Assembly: GCA_965220095.1 (NCBI GenBank)
Contig: OZ244805.1
Coordinates: 2,604,001-2,668,000 of the forward strand
Direction of reading: 5' to 3'
Length of the DNA: 64,000 nucleotides
DNA from: Bin87 sp965220095
GTDB lineage: Bacteria > Chloroflexota > Dehalococcoidia > Lucifugimonadales > UBA3495
Shown here piece by piece: positions 44,981 through 53,421 of the stretch. The position numbers and the translations under genes were made by a program. The notes beneath the pieces are model-generated. The model ran no database searches. It saw nothing but the letters and a program-made list of their open reading frames with translations, and was not told the DNA's origin. Each line of letters opens with the position of its first letter. The stretch's first letter is position 1.

Positions 44981-45491
44981 AACTGGATTATCGTACATTT
45001 GAGGACGTTTGCCATCATTCTCAAATGTACGATAATCTGGAACCGAAGAGGTCAACCCTTGGATCACAGGTAGGACCAGTTCCGAGGTAGGACCAGTTCC
45101 GACCTTTGGGGAGGCAAAATACGCTCACAACGGCGGTTGACCGGGTCGGCGTTGAGTGGGTCCGCTCGGGTTACACAACTTCTCATGGGCGATCAGCTCG
45201 GTTGGTTAGACAACTTGCCCGGCATGCGTAATGCATGGAATCCCCTCAACTACCTGTCCTGGTGGCTGGGCCACTGACCTTTTACCGCACCCTAATGTAG
45301 CTTGAACTCGTGCATGATACGGCCGGCAGCCTATCATCGGTTCCGTAGGTGCCGTTCTTGACAGGAATTTGACGGATTCCGCATAAAGTTAGACGCGTAA
45401 TCTGTAAAAATACCGGTATCGCTTGACCGGTATCGCTTGCCGGATTCCTTATCCCGGATTCCTTATCAATGAAACGCGATCCACAACCTTG
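44981..45491. other. Non-coding region rich in short tandem duplications
   Basis: Contains GGTAGGACCAGTTCCGA twice in a row (45069-45103 region), CCGGTATCGCTTG twice and CCGGATTCCTTATC twice (both about 45413-45466). No gene was recognised. Confidence 0.65.
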
Positions 45492-45492
45492 A

Positions 45493-45517
45493 GGCGGCCA
45501 ATATCGTATTGGCCGCC
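45493..45517. terminator. Strong hairpin terminator
   Basis: Perfect 11-bp stem GGCGGCCAATA / TATTGGCCGCC with loop TCG, followed by CTTTGTG. It closes off the accessory region just upstream of the tRNA-Val promoter. Confidence 0.75.
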
Positions 45518-45519
45518 CT

Positions 45520-45548
45520 TTGTGATACCTCCCCGGCGATGGTAGAAT
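45520..45548 (+). promoter_or_regulatory. tRNA-Val promoter
   Basis: TTGTGA (45520-45525), 17-bp spacer, TAGAAT (45543-45548), placing the transcription start about 14 bp before the tRNA 5' end. It overlaps the tail of the preceding terminator. Confidence 0.6.
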
Positions 45549-45568
45549 GACATTGTATTTGAAATCTT

Positions 45569-45645
45569 GGGCGGTTAGCTCAGTTGGTTAGAGTACTTGC
45601 TCGACACGCAAGAGGTCAGTGGTTCGAGTCCACTACCGCCCACCA
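45569..45645 (+). tRNA. tRNA-Val (anticodon GAC), with unusual C33
   Basis: 77 nt with encoded CCA. Acceptor GGGCGGT pairs with ACCGCCC; the D arm is GCTC/GAGT; the T arm is GTGG-TTCGAGT-CCAC. The anticodon stem CTTGC/GCAAG encloses the loop TCGACAC, giving anticodon GAC (valine, GUC). The base before the anticodon is C rather than the nearly universal T33. Confidence 0.88.
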
Positions 45646-45975
45646 TTTCCTTGAATACAGATGCAGTCGCACCGCTGTTCCGGTTGTGGCTGAGGGCTGG
45701 CCGCTGTAGTTAGAAAGCCCGTATCGACGCGGTCGGGACGAACGGAAACGGGACCGCAACTGCTTCCTGGTTAACCCAGACGGCAGGCTTGGTGGCCGGC
45801 GCGGGCCGGACTGGCCCGGAGGCCCGGGCGCGCTGCTGGCCGGTTGACATCCCTCGGCCATTGTGCGTATTCTTTGCGTTGCAGAATACCCTGGTGTTGA
45901 CTGCGGATATTGATTGGGTTTTGTACCGTCGTGTCCAGGATTTCGCAACGAGATTTTTCGTAATGAGGGAGATGT
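45646..45975 (+). promoter_or_regulatory. Upstream region of the thiolase operon with candidate promoter
   Basis: Non-coding 330 bp. TTGACA at 45844-45849 and TATTCT at 45868-45873 (18-bp spacer) form a good candidate sigma70-type promoter about 100 bp before the OB-fold gene. A weaker TTGACT lies at 45897. GGGAGATGT precedes the start codon. Confidence 0.45.
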
Positions 45976-46386
45976 ATGGTTAAGCAGGGTGTGATACCCG
46001 ATGAGTTGACCAAGCCGTTCTGGGACGCCGCTAACGAAGAGCGGCTGGTGCTGCAGAACTGTAGCGCGTGCAGTCGGCTCCAGCACCCGCCGGCGGCAGT
46101 GTGCGCGCAGTGCGGCTCAGCAGACAACCTGGCGTGGAAGGAAACACCAGGCCGGGGCACCATTTACAACTACGGAGTAGTTTACGACTGCCCGGTGGCG
46201 TCGCTAAAAGACAACCTTCCTTTCAACCTGGCAGTGATCATGCTGGAAGAAGACCCGGGCATCCTGTTTTACTCGCACCTCCCCGGCACACCGGTGGACG
46301 ACGTACCGGTGGGCGCCGGCGTACAGGTAATTTTCGAGGCGACCGCCAACGGGCAAAAAGTACCCGAGTGGCAAGTGGTGAGTTAG
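45976..46386 (+). CDS. OB-fold (DUF35) zinc-ribbon protein, thiolase partner
   Basis: 136-aa protein of the DUF35/ChsH2 class. The N-terminal zinc ribbon shows CSACSRLQHPPAAVCAQCG (residues 29-47), and a beta-rich OB fold follows (GRGTIYNYGVVYDC, LPFNLAVIMLEEDPGILFYS). Such proteins form complexes with thiolases or MaoC-type hydratases in CoA-ester degradation and bind the acyl-CoA. The thiolase gene follows by 40 bp, which supports that role. The start at GGGAGATGT-ATG is well placed. Confidence 0.88.
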   Translation: MVKQGVIPDELTKPFWDAANEERLVLQNCSACSRLQHPPAAVCAQCGSADNLAWKETPGRGTIYNYGVVYDCPVASLKDNLPFNLAVIMLEEDPGILFYSHLPGTPVDDVPVGAGVQVIFEATANGQKVPEWQVVS

Positions 46387-46426
46387 GACCGTTTATCTTG
46401 CACGCTCCAAGAGTTAGGAGTTAACC

Positions 46427-47764
46427 ATGACCACGCAGACGCAGATGGCTCCGGAATCTATGTATCGGTCCCGCGAGGGAATGGGGGTTTGGGAACACCG
46501 CGGCAAGGTGGCGGCGGTAGGCATCGGGCACTCTCCGACCGCCCGGCGCTGGGACGGCCGACCCGAGACCTCGGTGGGCGCCAACAGCATTATGGCGCTG
46601 CGGGCCGCGATCGACGACGCGGGCGTCTCGCCCGACCAGGTTGACGGCCTGGTCATCGTGCCCGTTACCACCACCGGCGCGTATTGGCCGGCCGACACCC
46701 CCGTCCCCATGGACGTGGTCAACGCCTTCAATCCCTCGGACGACCCGTTGGACGGCATCGGGCAGTTGAGCGCCGACTGGCTCCTGAAGAATATGCCCGA
46801 ACTGACCAACGTCAAGTTCACCATGTACGCGCCGGGTTGCATGTCCGCCGCCGTCGTCGTGGCCGCCCAGGCGGTGGGCGATGGTCTGGCGAGCACCTGC
46901 CTGGTGCTGAAGGGGTGGCACAACCTGGAAGGTCGCTACAACCACGGCGGCATTAGCGCTGCGGATGCAGTGCCGGGCAGTTTCGCCATCAGTCCGGGCC
47001 GAACCCTTTGGGGCGCACCCGGCTGCTACGGGACCGCCTTGCAGTTTGCCGAATACTGCCGCAAATACGGCAAGAATCATGACATGATGGCCCCCTTTAT
47101 GCAGAACTCACGGCGGAACGGACTGCTGTTCCCCGAAGGTTACTGGGCCCAGCATCGCCCGGAGCAATTGCTGCCGGAGGACTACCTGGCCGCCCGGTGG
47201 ATTGCCAAACCGGCCAACCTGTTTGACAACGACATCCCGATCATGGTTTCCGCCGCTTACGTGTTTACGACCGCCGACCGGGCGCAGGACATGAAGCAGA
47301 AGCCCGTTTACATCCTCAACCACGCCTCCAGCCGGGGCACGGCGCGGAGCATCACACCCACGCTGGAAGAGGTGCAGGCCGAAACAGGCAGTACCGGTCG
47401 CAAAATCTACGAGGGCGCCGGCATCACCGCCGCTGACCTGTCGTTTGAGAATATGTACGACGGTTTCGCCGAGTTCCACCAGTTCCACGTTGAGGGCCTG
47501 GGCTACCGGGGGATGAAATTCGGGGACGCCCTGGACTTCTACCAGACGGACATCAGCATCGAGGGTCCCAACCCCATTTTGCCCAGCGGCGGCAACATCG
47601 GCAGTGGCCGCAGCCGCTTCTGGATGCACACCGACTGCATCCAGCAGATCCAGGGTCGGGCGGGAGCCAGAGCGCTGACCGGCGTGAAACCCGAAATCGG
47701 GGTTTCCGGCGGCCCCATGCCCATGGGTGGAAACTTCACCGTGTGGGGCGCTTCACCTGACTAG
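46427..47764 (+). CDS. Thiolase-family protein (SCP2/lipid-transfer type)
   Basis: 445-aa protein of the thiolase superfamily. An AAVGIGHSPTARRWDG opening, AAIDDAGVSPDQVDGLVIVP, the nucleophile region YAPGCMSAAVVVAAQAV with Cys about residue 141, and the C-terminal PSGGNIGSGRSRFWMHTDCI (His/Cys region) are visible. In actinobacterial and Chloroflexota pathways, proteins of this class cleave or form 3-ketoacyl-CoA or aldol-type CoA adducts together with a DUF35 partner, which is encoded directly upstream. The ATG has TAGGAGTTAACC before it. The substrate is not predictable. Confidence 0.87.
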   Translation: MTTQTQMAPESMYRSREGMGVWEHRGKVAAVGIGHSPTARRWDGRPETSVGANSIMALRAAIDDAGVSPDQVDGLVIVPVTTTGAYWPADTPVPMDVVNAFNPSDDPLDGIGQLSADWLLKNMPELTNVKFTMYAPGCMSAAVVVAAQAVGDGLASTCLVLKGWHNLEGRYNHGGISAADAVPGSFAISPGRTLWGAPGCYGTALQFAEYCRKYGKNHDMMAPFMQNSRRNGLLFPEGYWAQHRPEQLLPEDYLAARWIAKPANLFDNDIPIMVSAAYVFTTADRAQDMKQKPVYILNHASSRGTARSITPTLEEVQAETGSTGRKIYEGAGITAADLSFENMYDGFAEFHQFHVEGLGYRGMKFGDALDFYQTDISIEGPNPILPSGGNIGSGRSRFWMHTDCIQQIQGRAGARALTGVKPEIGVSGGPMPMGGNFTVWGASPD

Positions 47765-47925
47765 ACCGGCGGCGCTGGCCTTTCCAGCAACATCCCGATC
47801 CTGATGAGGACTGCAGCCGACCCAGGTGGTCGGCTGTAACCCGCAGCGGACGCCGACAATAGCCCATAAACCCGCAACTACCTGTATACCCATATCTATC
47901 GCCCGCGAAAAAGAGAGGAACTGAA

Positions 47926-48303
47926 TTGGTGACACTGATCAGCTTTGACATCGACGGAACTCTGGAGGTGGGCGACCCGCCCGGAGTCCTGACCATGGAT
48001 ATGGTAAGAATGGTTCAGGAGAAGGGATTCCTGATTGGCAGTTGCTCCGACCGACCCATGAGCGGTCAGCAGGCTATCTGGGACCAGCACAACATACCAG
48101 TGGATTTCGTGGTACCGAAGCATATGCTGCCGGATGTCAAAGCGAAGTTCGAGGCCGAAGAGTACTACCACATCGGTGACCGGGAAGACCTGGACAAGCG
48201 GTACGCGCTGGCAGCCGGCTTCAAGTTCCTGTGGCCCGACGAAGCCGCCGAACAGCTCCCGTTTCTCATCAACGACAACGGCGTAGACGCGGCCTCGGTC
48301 TGA
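47926..48303 (+). CDS. HAD-superfamily hydrolase
   Basis: 125-aa short haloacid-dehalogenase-like phosphatase. Motif I is ISFDIDGTLE with the nucleophile Asp8 and acid Asp10; motif II Ser is in GSCSDRPMSG; the closing acidic region is HIGDREDLDKRYALAAGFKF. No cap domain is present, so it is a minimal HAD fold with an unknown phosphorylated substrate. The GTG-ATG start region is ambiguous by one or two codons. It lies 160 bp after the thiolase gene, probably in a separate transcript. Confidence 0.8.
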   Translation: MVTLISFDIDGTLEVGDPPGVLTMDMVRMVQEKGFLIGSCSDRPMSGQQAIWDQHNIPVDFVVPKHMLPDVKAKFEAEEYYHIGDREDLDKRYALAAGFKFLWPDEAAEQLPFLINDNGVDAASV

Positions 48304-48570
48304 TCGCATCGGCAATTGCCCTGAAAGGCATAGCCGTCGGTAATATTGGGATAATATGAGGCCCTCAATCATCCCAGCGAAAGTGTAGATTCACTACGGC
48401 AGAGGGATGAGAAAGAAGGTATCATCAGGCTCTCGCCGGTTTCCTGTTCCCGGGTTCACCTCACGGCTGGCAGGTCAGAAGCAGGAGCCCGAGGTCTGCG
48501 GCAGGCAACCGCTGTTGGATTCGGCGGGAGGAGATCCCGAATTCGGCGAAACCTGCCCAGGAGATAGACG

Positions 48571-49488
48571 ATGGCTATGCAGGATAAGCGAAGCAGGATC
48601 GGCGCCCGCTGGCAGACGCTGCAGCCGGGTTGGGGAAAGGACCACTCCTCAGAGCTCCGGTCGCTGTACGAGGTACTGCAAGATGACGAGGAGATTGAGG
48701 CGCTGGTTTCCTGCACTTGGGGCCCTGGCTCCGTGTTCCGGGAAGGAGCAAGCCGCATGGACCGAATGCGGCGGAACAAGGGAGTAGCCCTCGTAACGAG
48801 GGAACGGGTGGTGATGCTGAAGGGAGCATCCTTTGGACCAAATTTGGTCACTGAGATGCCCTTGGAAACCGTAACCTCAGTGGATTACGACGGCGCTGGG
48901 GACGGTGTGACCATCATCGGCTTGAGCTTGAGCAATTGGTTGGGCAACGACGATGCCCGGGGCATCAACAAGATCGCGGAGGTACGCGACGGCCAGGCTC
49001 CTCGGTTCGCCGAAAAGGTGCAGGACACGAAGGCTAACCCTCCACTACCACTGGCGTCTAATTTCGAGGAACCATCCGCCTCAACGAACGCGGCGCCAGA
49101 TTTCGGCCGGACGCCGGCGGTCCAATACGCCGCAATGGGCAAAGCGGAGCGAATCGACGCACAGTGGCGGGAACGGTCGACCATGTGGGGCCGAAACGAG
49201 CCCAACCTGCTGGAGCGCCTCATAGCCCTGCTGAAGAGCAACATTTCCGGCGAGAAGACTGACGTCTATCCCGGCGAACGCCGGATGCTCCACGAGATAC
49301 TGGAGGATGACGAGAGCATCGAGTATTGGATGGGAGGCCGATGGGGCCCAGCCGATGAATTCGATACCATCGCGGAGGCCGTGACAAGAGCGGCCGTGAG
49401 GACCGCCTTCGGTGCGGCTCTGGGCAATCCGGTCTTCAACGCTGTCAGGACACACGCCAGCAGCGCGCAGGACGGTTCCGGGACGTAA
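48571..49488 (+). CDS. PH-like (YokE-type) domain protein with a partial internal repeat
   Basis: 305-aa protein of unknown role. Residues about 9-60 (WQTLQPGW..LRSLYEVLQDDEEIEALVSCTWGPG) and 185-250 (ERIDAQWRERSTM..RRMLHEILEDDESIEYWMGGRWGPA) are homologous. After the first copy comes a bacterial PH-like strand set, NKGVALVTRERVVMLKGASF then EMPLETVTSVDYDG, as in YokE/bPH proteins. After the second copy that PH domain is missing and replaced by a short Ala-rich tail. So it is a duplicated module whose second half is incomplete. No signal peptide is present. AGGAGATAGACG precedes the ATG. Confidence 0.65.
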   Translation: MAMQDKRSRIGARWQTLQPGWGKDHSSELRSLYEVLQDDEEIEALVSCTWGPGSVFREGASRMDRMRRNKGVALVTRERVVMLKGASFGPNLVTEMPLETVTSVDYDGAGDGVTIIGLSLSNWLGNDDARGINKIAEVRDGQAPRFAEKVQDTKANPPLPLASNFEEPSASTNAAPDFGRTPAVQYAAMGKAERIDAQWRERSTMWGRNEPNLLERLIALLKSNISGEKTDVYPGERRMLHEILEDDESIEYWMGGRWGPADEFDTIAEAVTRAAVRTAFGAALGNPVFNAVRTHASSAQDGSGT

Positions 49489-49812
49489 GGTCACTTTCCC
49501 CAAAAGCGGGAGAAGGGCCGGTCGCCATCCGGGAAGGGCCGGTCGCCATCAAGGAAGCAATTGATCCGTGTCAAGGGCGGCCAGGTTTTGTACCGCTGGG
49601 CAGTCGGTGCGACCAGCCACAACGGCAATCGCGGCGCCGGCTATGGCAGCAACGTTATTGTGACCGGCGAATGACAGGCTCGGACGTTGGTAAGGGGATA
49701 AAATGAGGGTATAATCCTGATAGCAACCTATCGGCCGACGAAGCCGATTGCGGTCTTGATGTAAAGATAATGTGCGGTATTCGTCGGCGGCGGAATTCAG
49801 GCAGGTGAAGGC
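49489..49812. other. Non-coding region with a 20-bp tandem duplication
   Basis: GGGAAGGGCCGGTCGCCATC and a near-identical unit lie in tandem at about 49509-49551. It should contain the xdhC promoter, but no clear hexamers were chosen. Confidence 0.6.
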
Positions 49813-50949
49813 GTGCGCGAAGTAATTCAGGAAGCGGTAAATCAGCTGGATACGGGCAACCCCTGCGTACTGGCTACGGTGGTCCGCACCAAGGGTTCCA
49901 CCCCCCAGAAGGCCGGCGCAATGCTGCTGGTACGCACCGACGGCACCGCCGTGGGCACGCTGGGCGGCGGCTGCGTCGAGGGCGACATCTGGTTCGCCGC
50001 GCAGGAAATCCTGCGCAACCAGGGTGGCCCTGAGTTCAAGGACTACTACCTCAACGAAGACATCGCGGCGCGGGACGGTCTGGTCTGCGGCGGCACGATG
50101 TATTTCTACCTGGAACCATTCTGGGAAGCTGACGACTTTGCCGACATTGGCCAGGAACTGCTGGGGGCTTACGACGGCGCCGAGCCGGCCGCACTGGCAA
50201 CCGTGGTCAGGTCGGATGGCGACACGGCTCAACTGGGAGCCAAGTTGCTGCTGCGCTCCGACGGGTCGGTGGCCGGCAGCATTGGCGCCGCCGAACTGGA
50301 CGAGACGGCGCTGGAAGTTGCCGCCCGTGTTGCCTCCGTGGGCGCAAATGAGGCGGTGGACATCGACGACAAGACCGAGCTGTTCGTTGAGGGATTTACG
50401 ACTCCGCCCACGCTGGTAATGGTAGGTGGCGGGCACGTTGGCAAAGCGACGGCAGACCTGGCGCACCGGCTCGGCTACCGCGTTTACATCATCGACGACC
50501 GGCAAGATTTCGCCAACCCCGAGCGGTTCCCCTACGCTGAGGAAACCATCGTTACGCCCTATACCGACTGGGCGACGCATCTCGACATCAATGTGAACAG
50601 CTTTATCGTGGTCGCGTCGCGCGGGCACTGGTTCGACGATGTGGCCCTGGAGTCCGCGCTGACCACCCGCGCCCGGTACATCGGCTTGCTGGGCAGCCGG
50701 CGCAAGACGCTGATGATTTACCAGCGGCTGTTGCAGCAGGGTGTGCCCCGGGAGCGACTGGCCGAGGTGCGCGCCCCCATCGGGCTGGACATTGGCGCGC
50801 TGGAACCGGAAGAGCTGGCCGTCAGCATCATGTCGGAAATCATCATGGCCCGTCGCGGCGGCAAGGGCAGCCCGATGACCATGGACGACTGGTACCTGAA
50901 CCGCGCCGAACAGCGGGCCAACCGGGCGATGAGCGTGCCGGCGGACTAG
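49813..50949 (+). CDS. xdhC: XdhC/CoxF-family molybdenum cofactor maturation protein
   Basis: 378-aa XdhC-like protein that binds molybdenum cofactor, promotes its sulfuration and delivers it to xanthine dehydrogenase or CO-dehydrogenase-type enzymes. The N-terminal XdhC/CoxI domain shows VLATVVRTKGSTPQKAGAML and GTLGGGCVEGDIWFAAQE with the conserved Cys. The C-terminal Rossmann domain shows LVMVGGGHVGKATADLA, IIDDRQDFANPERFP, VASRGHWFDD, YIGLLGSRRK and RAPIGLDIGALEPEELAVSI. The GTG start opens VREVIQEAV. The mocA-like gene follows by 20 bp as an operon. No partner oxidoreductase lies in the window. Confidence 0.92.
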   Translation: MREVIQEAVNQLDTGNPCVLATVVRTKGSTPQKAGAMLLVRTDGTAVGTLGGGCVEGDIWFAAQEILRNQGGPEFKDYYLNEDIAARDGLVCGGTMYFYLEPFWEADDFADIGQELLGAYDGAEPAALATVVRSDGDTAQLGAKLLLRSDGSVAGSIGAAELDETALEVAARVASVGANEAVDIDDKTELFVEGFTTPPTLVMVGGGHVGKATADLAHRLGYRVYIIDDRQDFANPERFPYAEETIVTPYTDWATHLDINVNSFIVVASRGHWFDDVALESALTTRARYIGLLGSRRKTLMIYQRLLQQGVPRERLAEVRAPIGLDIGALEPEELAVSIMSEIIMARRGGKGSPMTMDDWYLNRAEQRANRAMSVPAD

Positions 50950-50969
50950 TCCGAGCCGGCCTCAACGCG

Positions 50970-51641
50970 TTGGAAAAACTGGCTCCCATCACGTCTGCGT
51001 TGCTGCTCGCGGCCGGCGTTTCCCGGCGCATGGGCACGCTGAAAGCCCTGCTGGACTGGTCGGGCCGGCCGCTCATCATCCACCAGATTGTCGCCTTGCG
51101 CCAGGCCGGCGCCGACGAGGTGGTGGTTGTGCTGGGGCATCGCGGCGACGAACTGCACGCCCGCATTGGCGCCAATCGGGATATCTATGACACGGGCAAC
51201 GTCCGCTGCGCCCACAACCCTGACTACGCCCTGGGCAAAACAACGTCCATCAAGGTTGGGCTACAGGCTATCGATGCCGACCCGGACCGGCCGGGCGACA
51301 TCCTGATGCTCAACGTTGACCAGCCCCGCAGCGCCAGCGTCATACGGCAGGTTCTGGATGCGCACCACGGCGGCAGCGGCGCGCTAATCACCATCCCCAC
51401 GCACCAGGGCAAGGGCGGCCATCCGATTGCCGTGCAACGTTCGCTGTTGCCGGAGCTGCTGGCCATCGACGAGGCCACGCAGGGGATGCGGGCGGTTACC
51501 CAGCGCCACGCGGAATCCACGCGGCGCGTCGAACTGGGCGCGCCGGAGTTGCTCTGGGACGTTAATACGCCAGAGCAGTACCTGGCGGCGCTGGCTGCCG
51601 CCGGCCTGCCTGCGCCGGACCAGGTTCCCCCGACCTTCTAG
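50970..51641 (+). CDS. mocA: MocA-like molybdopterin cytidylyltransferase
   Basis: 223-aa NTP transferase. The signature ALLLAAGVSRRMGTLKALLDW near the N-terminus is the nucleotide-binding loop; MLNVDQPRSASVIRQVL contains the metal-binding Asp; GKGGHPIAVQRSL is the family recognition block. MocA transfers CMP to molybdopterin to give MCD, the cofactor form of xanthine-oxidase-family enzymes. It directly follows xdhC, consistent with cofactor maturation. The TTG start codon is inferred from the homologous N-terminus (TTGGAAAAACTG). Confidence 0.87.
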   Translation: MEKLAPITSALLLAAGVSRRMGTLKALLDWSGRPLIIHQIVALRQAGADEVVVVLGHRGDELHARIGANRDIYDTGNVRCAHNPDYALGKTTSIKVGLQAIDADPDRPGDILMLNVDQPRSASVIRQVLDAHHGGSGALITIPTHQGKGGHPIAVQRSLLPELLAIDEATQGMRAVTQRHAESTRRVELGAPELLWDVNTPEQYLAALAAAGLPAPDQVPPTF

Positions 51642-51740
51642 CCGCCGATCGCCGGGCGGCCCAGCCCGGTGCAATTTTCGCTCCAGTCCCGACTTGTGTG
51701 ATCCCAAGCGCACGCGTCGATTGACTCAACAATATTTGAC

Positions 51741-51769
51741 TTGACATTGATTGTCTAGTCATATATTAT
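51741..51769 (+). promoter_or_regulatory. MarR gene promoter (likely leaderless) with candidate operator
   Basis: TTGACA at 51741-51746, 17-bp spacer, TATTAT at 51764-51769. The start site predicted 6-7 bp further on coincides with the ATG at 51776, so the mRNA would have no leader. The palindrome-like GACATTGATTGTC lies in the spacer and could be a MarR site. Confidence 0.6.
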
Positions 51770-51775
51770 GGCCAC

Positions 51776-52231
51776 ATGGACGCACAACAACGGATCACCG
51801 CGCAGGACGGATTGGGGTTTTGGGTCGGGTCGTTGGGTTCGGCGATGAAGAACAGCCTGAACCGAAGGCTAGTCCCATTTGGCATCACCACGGCCCAATG
51901 GGCAATCATGGAGACCTGCTACAACGGCGAGGCCAATTCAATATCGACGCTGTGCCGAGTTATTCCGGTTGACGCCGCCGCCATCAGCCGCCAGGTTGAC
52001 CGGCTGGTTGCCAAGGGTTACGTCCAGCGCCGGCGCAGCACCCGCGACCGCCGCAACGTCCGCATCACACTGACCGCCGCCGGTCGCGAGCTGGTGCCCC
52101 GGTTGGCTCATATCGTGTATGCCAACAATGACCACTTCGCCAGCCGGCTCGACAGCGCGGAGCAGGCGGAATTGGTGCGGATGTTGAAAAAGATCCTGGC
52201 CGACGAAGAAATCGGGGAGGACCAAATATGA
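51776..52231 (+). CDS. MarR-family transcriptional regulator
   Basis: 151-aa winged-helix repressor. The helix-turn-helix is visible as ITTAQWAIMETCYNGEANSI then STLCRVIPVDAAAISRQVDR, with the wing LVAKGYVQRRRSTRDRRNVR. The terminal helices would form the dimer. MarR proteins respond to small phenolic or carboxylic ligands. The isochorismatase gene follows by 79 bp on the same strand and is the likely target. No ribosome site precedes the ATG, consistent with a leaderless transcript. Confidence 0.9.
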   Translation: MDAQQRITAQDGLGFWVGSLGSAMKNSLNRRLVPFGITTAQWAIMETCYNGEANSISTLCRVIPVDAAAISRQVDRLVAKGYVQRRRSTRDRRNVRITLTAAGRELVPRLAHIVYANNDHFASRLDSAEQAELVRMLKKILADEEIGEDQI

Positions 52232-52310
52232 GCACGAAGTAATTGGCCGGACCCAAAGCAGATACAGGCCGGTTCGCCGGCATTGAAGACGACAAGACCT
52301 GGAGGTTGCC

Positions 52311-52925
52311 ATGACTACGCAAATCGCACGGGACCCTAAAACCGACCATCTGCTCACCCCCGAAAACTCGGCATTGATTTTGATTGACTTTCAGCCCGGT
52401 CTGATTGACGGCACCAGGTCGGTTGGCCGGGAGATCCTGGTCAACAACGTAGTGGCGTTGGCCAAGACCGGCCGCCTGTTCCGGCTGCCCATCGTGTTGT
52501 CCACCGTAGCGGTGACCGCCGGCTACCAGGAGGACACCATTGCCGACCTGAAGTCGGCCCTGCCCGACGTTCCTACCATCGATCGCTTCAAAGTGAACTC
52601 CTGGGAAGAGCCCGCATTCCGCGAGGCGGTGATCGCCACCGGACGGCGCAAGCTGATAATGGCCGGGCTGTGGACAGAAGTGTGCCTCGTGTTCCCGGCG
52701 CTGGATTTGCTCAACGAGGGCTATCAGGTGTACGCCGTGTCCGATGCGTCGGGCGGCACCAGCGTTGACGCCCACGAGCGCGGTATGCAGCGGATCATCC
52801 AGGCCGGGGCGGTGCCGGTAACCTGGGAAGCGGTGATGGCCGAGCTGGCGCGACTGAATATGGAGGACTACGATATGAACGGGTTTATGGAGCTGATGAA
52901 CGTGCACCTGCCGAAGAGTGTTTAG
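52311..52925 (+). CDS. Isochorismatase-family hydrolase
   Basis: 204-aa cysteine hydrolase. The catalytic triad is visible: Asp in ALILIDFQPGLID, Lys in PTIDRFKVNSW and Cys in IMAGLWTEVCLVFPALDL. Length and motifs fit the isochorismatase/nicotinamidase superfamily and especially the YcaC-like group of unknown amide or ester substrates. GGAGGTTGCC before the ATG is a strong ribosome site. It is downstream of the MarR gene, which may regulate it. Confidence 0.9.
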   Translation: MTTQIARDPKTDHLLTPENSALILIDFQPGLIDGTRSVGREILVNNVVALAKTGRLFRLPIVLSTVAVTAGYQEDTIADLKSALPDVPTIDRFKVNSWEEPAFREAVIATGRRKLIMAGLWTEVCLVFPALDLLNEGYQVYAVSDASGGTSVDAHERGMQRIIQAGAVPVTWEAVMAELARLNMEDYDMNGFMELMNVHLPKSV

Positions 52926-53002
52926 CCCGGCCAGTCGGGGATGGGATAGCCAACCCCCTCCCCAACGGCGCACGACGGGGGGCGCGCGCACCGACGTTAG
53001 TC

Positions 53003-53111
53003 TGTCATTGCGAGGAACAAAGCGACGCGGCAATCTCGCTGCGGTTGAACACACGCCGGCGTACCGCCGTCGCAACGGCGACGAGATTGCCACGCTACGC
53101 TCGCAATGACA
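53003..53111. repeat. 109-bp palindromic dispersed repeat, copy A
   Basis: Ends TGTCATTGCGAGG and GCTCGCAATGACA with a longer imperfect inverted structure (GCGGCAATCTCG against CGAGATTGCC). Identical length to copies B, D and E. Confidence 0.88.
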
Positions 53112-53186
53112 AAGGTGGACAAGCATAATGACAAAGTGGGTACGCATGAGGCCGCCCCGTCGGTGTCACGCCTACCCACGTTAGTC

Positions 53187-53295
53187 TGTCATTGCGAGGA
53201 GCGAAGCGACGCGGCAATCTCGATGCCGTTGAACACACGCCGGCGAACCGCCGTTGCTACACCGACGAGATTGCCGCGCTACGCTCGCAATGACA
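53187..53295. repeat. 109-bp palindromic dispersed repeat, copy B
   Basis: Same ends and core as copy A, with several substitutions. The DNA beyond it, AAAGGTGGACAAGCATAATG, is also shared with copy A, so the segment A-B may be a duplication. Confidence 0.88.
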
Positions 53296-53375
53296 AAGGT
53301 GGACAAGCATAATGACAAAGGCGGGTAGGTGGGTACGCGTGAGGATGCGGGGGGCCGCGCGCACCCACGTTAGTC

Positions 53376-53410
53376 TGTCATTGCGAGGAGCATAGCGACG
53401 CGGCAATCTT
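53376..53410. repeat. 109-bp repeat, copy C, truncated
   Basis: Only the left 35 bp (TGTCATTGCGAGG to GGCAATCTT) are present. The rest is replaced by unrelated sequence starting with a hairpin. Confidence 0.8.
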
Positions 53411-53421
53411 GATAAAGAAAG

